This document shows, piece by piece, positions 60,683 to 64,000 of a DNA stretch of 64,000 nt (within the stretch, counting starts at the first letter, position 1; each line of letters begins with the position of its first letter). This stretch comes from Aquisphaera insulae. Lineage in GTDB: Bacteria; Planctomycetota; Planctomycetia; Isosphaerales; Isosphaeraceae. A program made the position numbers and the translations under genes. The notes under the pieces were generated by a model. It was not told the DNA's origin. It made no database searches and saw only the letters and a list, made by a program, of their open reading frames with translations. The stretch is from contig NZ_JAALJH010000040.1 in NCBI RefSeq assembly GCF_011064615.1, positions 1 to 64,000 on the forward strand, read 5' to 3'.

Positions 60683-61234
60683 ATGGGCAATCTCACATCA
60701 AGGAGCACGGGCTTCGGGACGCTGGCGGCGGTGCTGACGCTCCTGGCCGTTGCCGGCTGCCGTCGGGACTGGGAGGCGAGGACGTATCCGGCCTCCGGCA
60801 AGGTCACGGTCAACGGCCAGCCGGCGGCCGGCGCGCTCGTGCAGCTCACGCCGATCGGCCCGCAGACGCCGGACGTTCGCGGGTCGAAGCCCTGGGGCGT
60901 GGTGCAGCCGGACGGGTCGTTCGTGCTGGCGACGTACGAGCAGGCCGGCCCGGGGGCGCCGGCCGGCGAATACGCGATGACGATCACCTGGCCGCCGGAC
61001 GTCACCAGGCCGTCGAACGAGGACCGGCTCGGGGGCAAGTACGCGAAGGCCGAGCAGTCCGCCTTGAAGTTCACGATCAAGGAAGGCACGAATGTCCTGG
61101 ATGAGGTGAAGATCGACGCCCCGGGCCTCGACGCGGCGCCGAGGCCGGCCGTCATGAAGAAGAAGGGGGCGGCCCCGACCGTCAATCCGAACGACCCGAG
61201 CGTCTTCCGGAAGGGCGCCAGGAAAGGACCGTGA
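60683..61234 (+). CDS. Lipoprotein with carboxypeptidase-regulatory-like fold
   Basis: A 183-residue lipoprotein. It starts 4 bases after the DUF1559 stop. The signal peptide (about residues 11-25) ends LLAVAGC, with Cys26 as lipid anchor. The mature part begins TYPASGKVTVNGQPAAGALVQLTPIG and continues with VVQPDGSFVLATYEQ and APAGEYAMTITWPP, the beta-sandwich 'G-x-V-x-x-N-G-x-P' pattern. Such proteins often accompany DUF1559 genes in planctomycetes. The C-terminus is basic, with KKKG and RKGARKGP. The stop overlaps the next start (TGATG). Confidence 0.82.
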   Translation: MGNLTSRSTGFGTLAAVLTLLAVAGCRRDWEARTYPASGKVTVNGQPAAGALVQLTPIGPQTPDVRGSKPWGVVQPDGSFVLATYEQAGPGAPAGEYAMTITWPPDVTRPSNEDRLGGKYAKAEQSALKFTIKEGTNVLDEVKIDAPGLDAAPRPAVMKKKGAAPTVNPNDPSVFRKGARKGP

Positions 61235-62607
61235 TGGCCACGACCGCCGGCACCGACATCGATCCGGCCGGGGCGCTCGACCGGAGCGGCACCGGGCCAA
61301 CGCCGGCGTCCTCGTCGCCGGCTCGCCTCACCGAGGGCCTCTATCGCGTCGTCTGGCGGTGGCATTTCTACGCGGGCCTGCTGGTCACGCCGGTGCTCCT
61401 GATCGTCACGATCACCGGCGCGGCGTACATCTTCCGGGGCGAGATCGAGGACGCGATCCACTCGCGCCTCCGATTCGTCGCGCCGGGCGGGTCGCGAGTC
61501 GGCCTCAGCGTCCTCTTGGACCAGGCGATGAGCGTGCGTCAGGGCAAGATCCCGGCGGGCCTGGAACTGTCGGCCGACAGTCGCCGCAGCGTCGCTTTTC
61601 GGTTCGCCGGCGCCTCGCCGCAGGACCAGGCGATGGTGTACCTGAATCCCTACAACGGCGACATCCTGGGGACGGTTGAGAAGGACACCCCTGGGGACGT
61701 CTTCCAGACCATCTTGCTCATCCACCGGAGCCTCTTCCTGGGCACGCCCGGCCGGATCCTCAACGAGCTGACGTCCTGCTGGACGATCCTCCTGATGGTC
61801 ACCGGCTTCTACCTCTGGTGGCCCCGGAAGTCGGAGACGGTCAAGGGCGTCTGGTGGCCGCGCTGGAAGGGCAAGCTCTACGTCCTGCTCCGCGACCTGC
61901 ACACGGTCTTCGGGCTCTACCTGCTGGCCCCGATGTTCGTGATTGTCTTCACCGGCCTCTTCTACACGATCGTCTGGAGCTGGGGCTTCCACCAGGTGAC
62001 CCGCGATCGCAGCCGCAAGCCCGAGCCGCCGAGCATCGGCCCAACCCGCGAGGCCTCCAATGCCCCCGTGGTCGTGCCGCGCGATTTCGACCGCTTGGTG
62101 GCCGTCGCTCATGATCGCTACCCCGACCGGAACCTCTCGTTCACCTTTGCGGCGGAGGGCAAGCCGGTCTCGGTGATGGCGAACAACGACTGGAACAACT
62201 CCCACGGCGAGTACGTCATGGCGCGGTTCCAGCTCGATCCGGAGACCGCCGAGATCAGCGGCCATCGGACGCTGGCACAGGATGAGCACTACTGGTGGCA
62301 CGGCTGGGTCTACCCGCTCCACGTCGGCAGCCTCTACGGGCCGCTGACGAAGTCGATCTGGATGCTCGCCTGCCTGGTGCTCTGCGCCCTGCCGGTGACG
62401 GGCCTCTGGATGTGGTGGGATCGCCGGCCCAAGGGCCGGGCCGGATTCCCTCGCAATCCCGAGACCCCCCTGCCCCGCGGCTGGATCGCCCTGATCACCG
62501 CCCTGGCCGTGCTCCTGCCGGTGGCCGGGGCGAGCATCGTGCTGATCCTCGCGGGCGAGTGGGCGTATCGCGCGGGGAGGAGCCGGCTCGCTCGTCCCGC
62601 GGGCTGA
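61234..62607 (+). CDS. PepSY-associated transmembrane protein
   Basis: A 457-residue membrane protein. The ATG at 61234 overlaps the lipoprotein stop by one base. It has the family start: LYRVVWRWHFYAGLLVTPVLLIVTITGAAYIFRGEIE, with the first helix. A PepSY domain follows, then a pair of helices (ILLMVTGFYLWWPR, YLLAPMFVIVFTGLFY) and a second PepSY region. HGWVYPLHVGSLYGPLTKSIWM and GLWMWWDRR precede the last helices. Conserved His residues in the helices (H33, H in HTVFGLYLL) could bind haem. Related proteins act in iron uptake or as reductases, which fits the Fur-like box upstream of the operon. Confidence 0.88.
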   Translation: MATTAGTDIDPAGALDRSGTGPTPASSSPARLTEGLYRVVWRWHFYAGLLVTPVLLIVTITGAAYIFRGEIEDAIHSRLRFVAPGGSRVGLSVLLDQAMSVRQGKIPAGLELSADSRRSVAFRFAGASPQDQAMVYLNPYNGDILGTVEKDTPGDVFQTILLIHRSLFLGTPGRILNELTSCWTILLMVTGFYLWWPRKSETVKGVWWPRWKGKLYVLLRDLHTVFGLYLLAPMFVIVFTGLFYTIVWSWGFHQVTRDRSRKPEPPSIGPTREASNAPVVVPRDFDRLVAVAHDRYPDRNLSFTFAAEGKPVSVMANNDWNNSHGEYVMARFQLDPETAEISGHRTLAQDEHYWWHGWVYPLHVGSLYGPLTKSIWMLACLVLCALPVTGLWMWWDRRPKGRAGFPRNPETPLPRGWIALITALAVLLPVAGASIVLILAGEWAYRAGRSRLARPAG

Positions 62608-62649
62608 GGCCTCGGGCGGACGACCCGGGGCGATTGCGCCCACGTGGGC

Positions 62650-62681
62650 CGGCGGCCCCGGCGAAGCTGCCGGGGCCGCCG
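62650..62681. terminator. Strong hairpin between convergent genes
   Basis: A perfect 13-bp stem, CGGCGGCCCCGGC with its inverse, around a 6-base GAAGCT loop. It lies between the PepSY gene and the convergent heptad-repeat gene, so it could end transcription from both sides. There is no T-tract. Confidence 0.5.
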
Positions 62682-62707
62682 ACGGGCGTGACGTTGCGAC
62701 GCGTCGG

Positions 62708-63106
62708 TCACTTGGCGGCGAGGAGCTTCTTCTGGTTGCCCAGGATGTCGCGCTGGTTGCCCAGGATCTCCTTCTGGTTGGCCGCGATCGTGGCCTGGTT
62801 GGCCAGGATGGTCGCCTGGTTGGCCTCGATGGACGCCTGGTTGGCCAGGACCTTGTCGAGCTTGTCCTGGTTGGCCAGGATGGACGCCTGGTTGGCCTCG
62901 ATGGTCGCCTGGTTGGCGACGATCTTGTCGAGCTTCTTCTGGTTGTCCCGGATCGACTCCTGGTTGGCCAGGATGGACGCCTGGTTGGCGACGATCTTGT
63001 CGAGCTTGGCCTGGTTCTTCTCGATCTGCTCCTGGTTCTCGAGGATCGAGGCCTGGTTGGAGAGGATCGACTCCTGGTTGTGGACGACTTCGCTGCTGTC
63101 GCTCAT
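62708..63106 (-). CDS. Heptad-repeat coiled-coil protein (IxxNQ repeats)
   Basis: A 132-residue protein made almost entirely of a seven-residue repeat of the type N-Q-A-S-I-L-A, about 17 copies. Ile/Leu and Asn recur at coiled-coil a and d positions, which predicts a very regular parallel coiled coil with polar Asn layers. The ATG at 63106 has GGGAG 8 bases upstream; the first eight residues, MSDSSEVV, precede the repeat. There is no signal peptide or membrane helix. The DNA shows the same as a 21-base periodic repeat. The IxxNQ pattern resembles the N-at-d layers of trimeric coiled coils. The function is unknown. Confidence 0.75.
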   Translation of the reverse strand: MSDSSEVVHNQESILSNQASILENQEQIEKNQAKLDKIVANQASILANQESIRDNQKKLDKIVANQATIEANQASILANQDKLDKVLANQASIEANQATILANQATIAANQKEILGNQRDILGNQKKLLAAK

Positions 63107-63387
63107 CTCGGTTGCTCCCGAAGAGGGTGGGAAGGGACGGGTTCTCGGATCGGAACGCGGATCATGTCCGCCCCCGGTGACATCCCGGGCGTCGGCGGCA
63201 TGCCGCGGGTTGACGACGAGGCAAGGCGGCGATCGACCGCCCGGCGCGAAGGCGCCGTCGGCGACGTCCCCCCGCCCGGGCGCATGACCCGTCGGGTCGC
63301 GATGGTGCGGGCTCAGGCCCGGCGCATCCGCCGGATTGTCCCCGCTCGGTGCGCCGGCAAGTCGGGGCGCGAATCGGCCCGACTCGA

Positions 63388-63828
63388 TCAGGCGGGTCGA
63401 GGCGGATGGAAGATGGACGGGCCTCGATCGACGGGGGCCGCACGGGGCCCCTCGCCCCTGCGATCGAGGGGCGCCGGAGGCGTCGGCGTGAGGCGTTCCG
63501 AGGTGGCGGCCCAGCCCTCGCCGCCGGGCGGTGCCGCCGGGTTGGCGGAGTCCGGCGCGGCCGGGCTGCCCGAGCAGAAGGCGCCGGAGCACGGGGCCGG
63601 CCGCGGCGCGGGCGTGGGGGCCGAATCGTCGGCGATGGCGAGACCGCCCGCCGCCGCGAGCACGTCGAGGCGGCCCGGGCGCCGGCCCTGGGCGGCCGGG
63701 CCGTCGGCCGCGTGCCGGGCCGAGCAGCCCGCCCGGGCCTCTCCCGGCGCGAGCAGCCACGCCGTCAGCAGCGCGGCGAGCGCGGCGAGCCGAGGCCGAG
63801 CCAGCGGATGCAGGGACGGATGCGTCAT
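63388..63828 (-). CDS. Small secreted hypothetical protein
   Basis: A 146-residue protein with a good signal peptide: LARPRLAALAALLTAWLLA, then a GEARAG cut. The ATG at 63828 is taken over the frame start at 63855. The mature part is Ala/Pro/Gly-rich with three cysteines, one as CSARH at the beginning and two in CSGAFCSG. No domain was recognised. The composition could be a product of the extreme GC content, so the gene is tentative; the signal peptide is the main argument. No ribosome site is obvious. Confidence 0.45.
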   Translation of the reverse strand: MTHPSLHPLARPRLAALAALLTAWLLAPGEARAGCSARHAADGPAAQGRRPGRLDVLAAAGGLAIADDSAPTPAPRPAPCSGAFCSGSPAAPDSANPAAPPGGEGWAATSERLTPTPPAPLDRRGEGPRAAPVDRGPSIFHPPRPA

Positions 63829-64000
63829 CCTCACCATCGACCGGGCCATCGTCACGACCGCGAGGCGGCGTCCGCGGAGATCGTCCCGAGCACGAGGGGA
63901 TCGCCGCCGGGAAACACGTGCGGCCAGAGCCTATCACGGCCCTTCCGGCACGGTCAAGGAGGCGAGGGAGAGGAGCCCGCGCGGCGGTCGCCGCGGCCCT

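Noticed and set aside
62708..63106. 21-base periodic repeat considered as a CRISPR or minisatellite array.
   Set aside because: There are no unique spacers; the period is a multiple of three and encodes a clean heptad protein with a ribosome site.

Overview
The window looks like a piece of a very GC-rich planctomycete chromosome, most likely of the Isosphaeraceae type. The evidence is the gene families: DUF1559 prepilin-like proteins, PEP-CTERM proteins, a protein with the planctomycete extracellular N-terminal motif, DUF1501/DUF1800 partners, an ECF sigma factor coupled to a WD40 Ser/Thr kinase, and large TPR kinases. No rRNA, tRNA or CRISPR array was seen. The genus is an inference.

Layout. 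1-4677: secreted and surface proteins (the end of a lectin-like propeller, two PEP-CTERM proteins, an Ig-like protein, a DUF1559 pseudopilin). 4706-15929: three very large Ser/Thr kinases. Two of them are tandem paralogues with a DWG in place of DFG, and a decayed tetR fragment lies between them. 16321-22224: a TetR-controlled YbhGFSR-like export operon (regulator, membrane-fusion protein, double ATPase, two permeases) with a clear promoter and operator. 22305-25451: an MMPL/RND transporter with its own promoter. 25457-26103: a small element with 34-bp terminal inverted repeats around a GxxExxY gene, lodged between mmpL and fabF. 26103-29119: fatty-acid synthesis genes fabG, acpP and fabF, all on the minus strand. 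29120-30887: a gene-poor stretch with short inverted-repeat elements.

30888-42778 is the most interesting part. A type I restriction-modification operon (hsdR, hsdM, hsdS) carries a HEPN/zinc-ribbon gene between hsdR and hsdM. Downstream of hsdS come an unknown 201-aa protein, a cytosolic-type 5'-nucleotidase, a TIGR02391 (HEPN) protein and a small, possibly frameshifted gene. Junctions are 4-base overlaps or gaps of a few bases. Just upstream lies an RtcR-like activator with an N-terminal CARF-type sensor and a sigma-54 AAA+ domain, and the 139-bp gap before hsdR holds a well-spaced -24/-12 promoter. This suggests a defence operon switched on by a ligand through sigma-54. Much of it looks less GC-rich than the flanks, which suggests horizontal acquisition.

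43074-50582 holds a DUF3892 protein, an ExoX-like exonuclease, two paralogous membrane proteins around a glycoside-hydrolase-like lipoprotein, and the WD40 kinase. 50579-57589 holds the ECF sigma factor, the DUF1501/DUF1800 pair and a BlaI/M56-peptidase sensor pair with an operator and promoter. 57848-59568 is a tandem duplicate of membrane proteins. 59676-62607 is a DUF1559/lipoprotein/PepSY operon behind a Fur-like palindrome, probably iron related. The window ends with a heptad-repeat coiled-coil protein and a small secreted protein.
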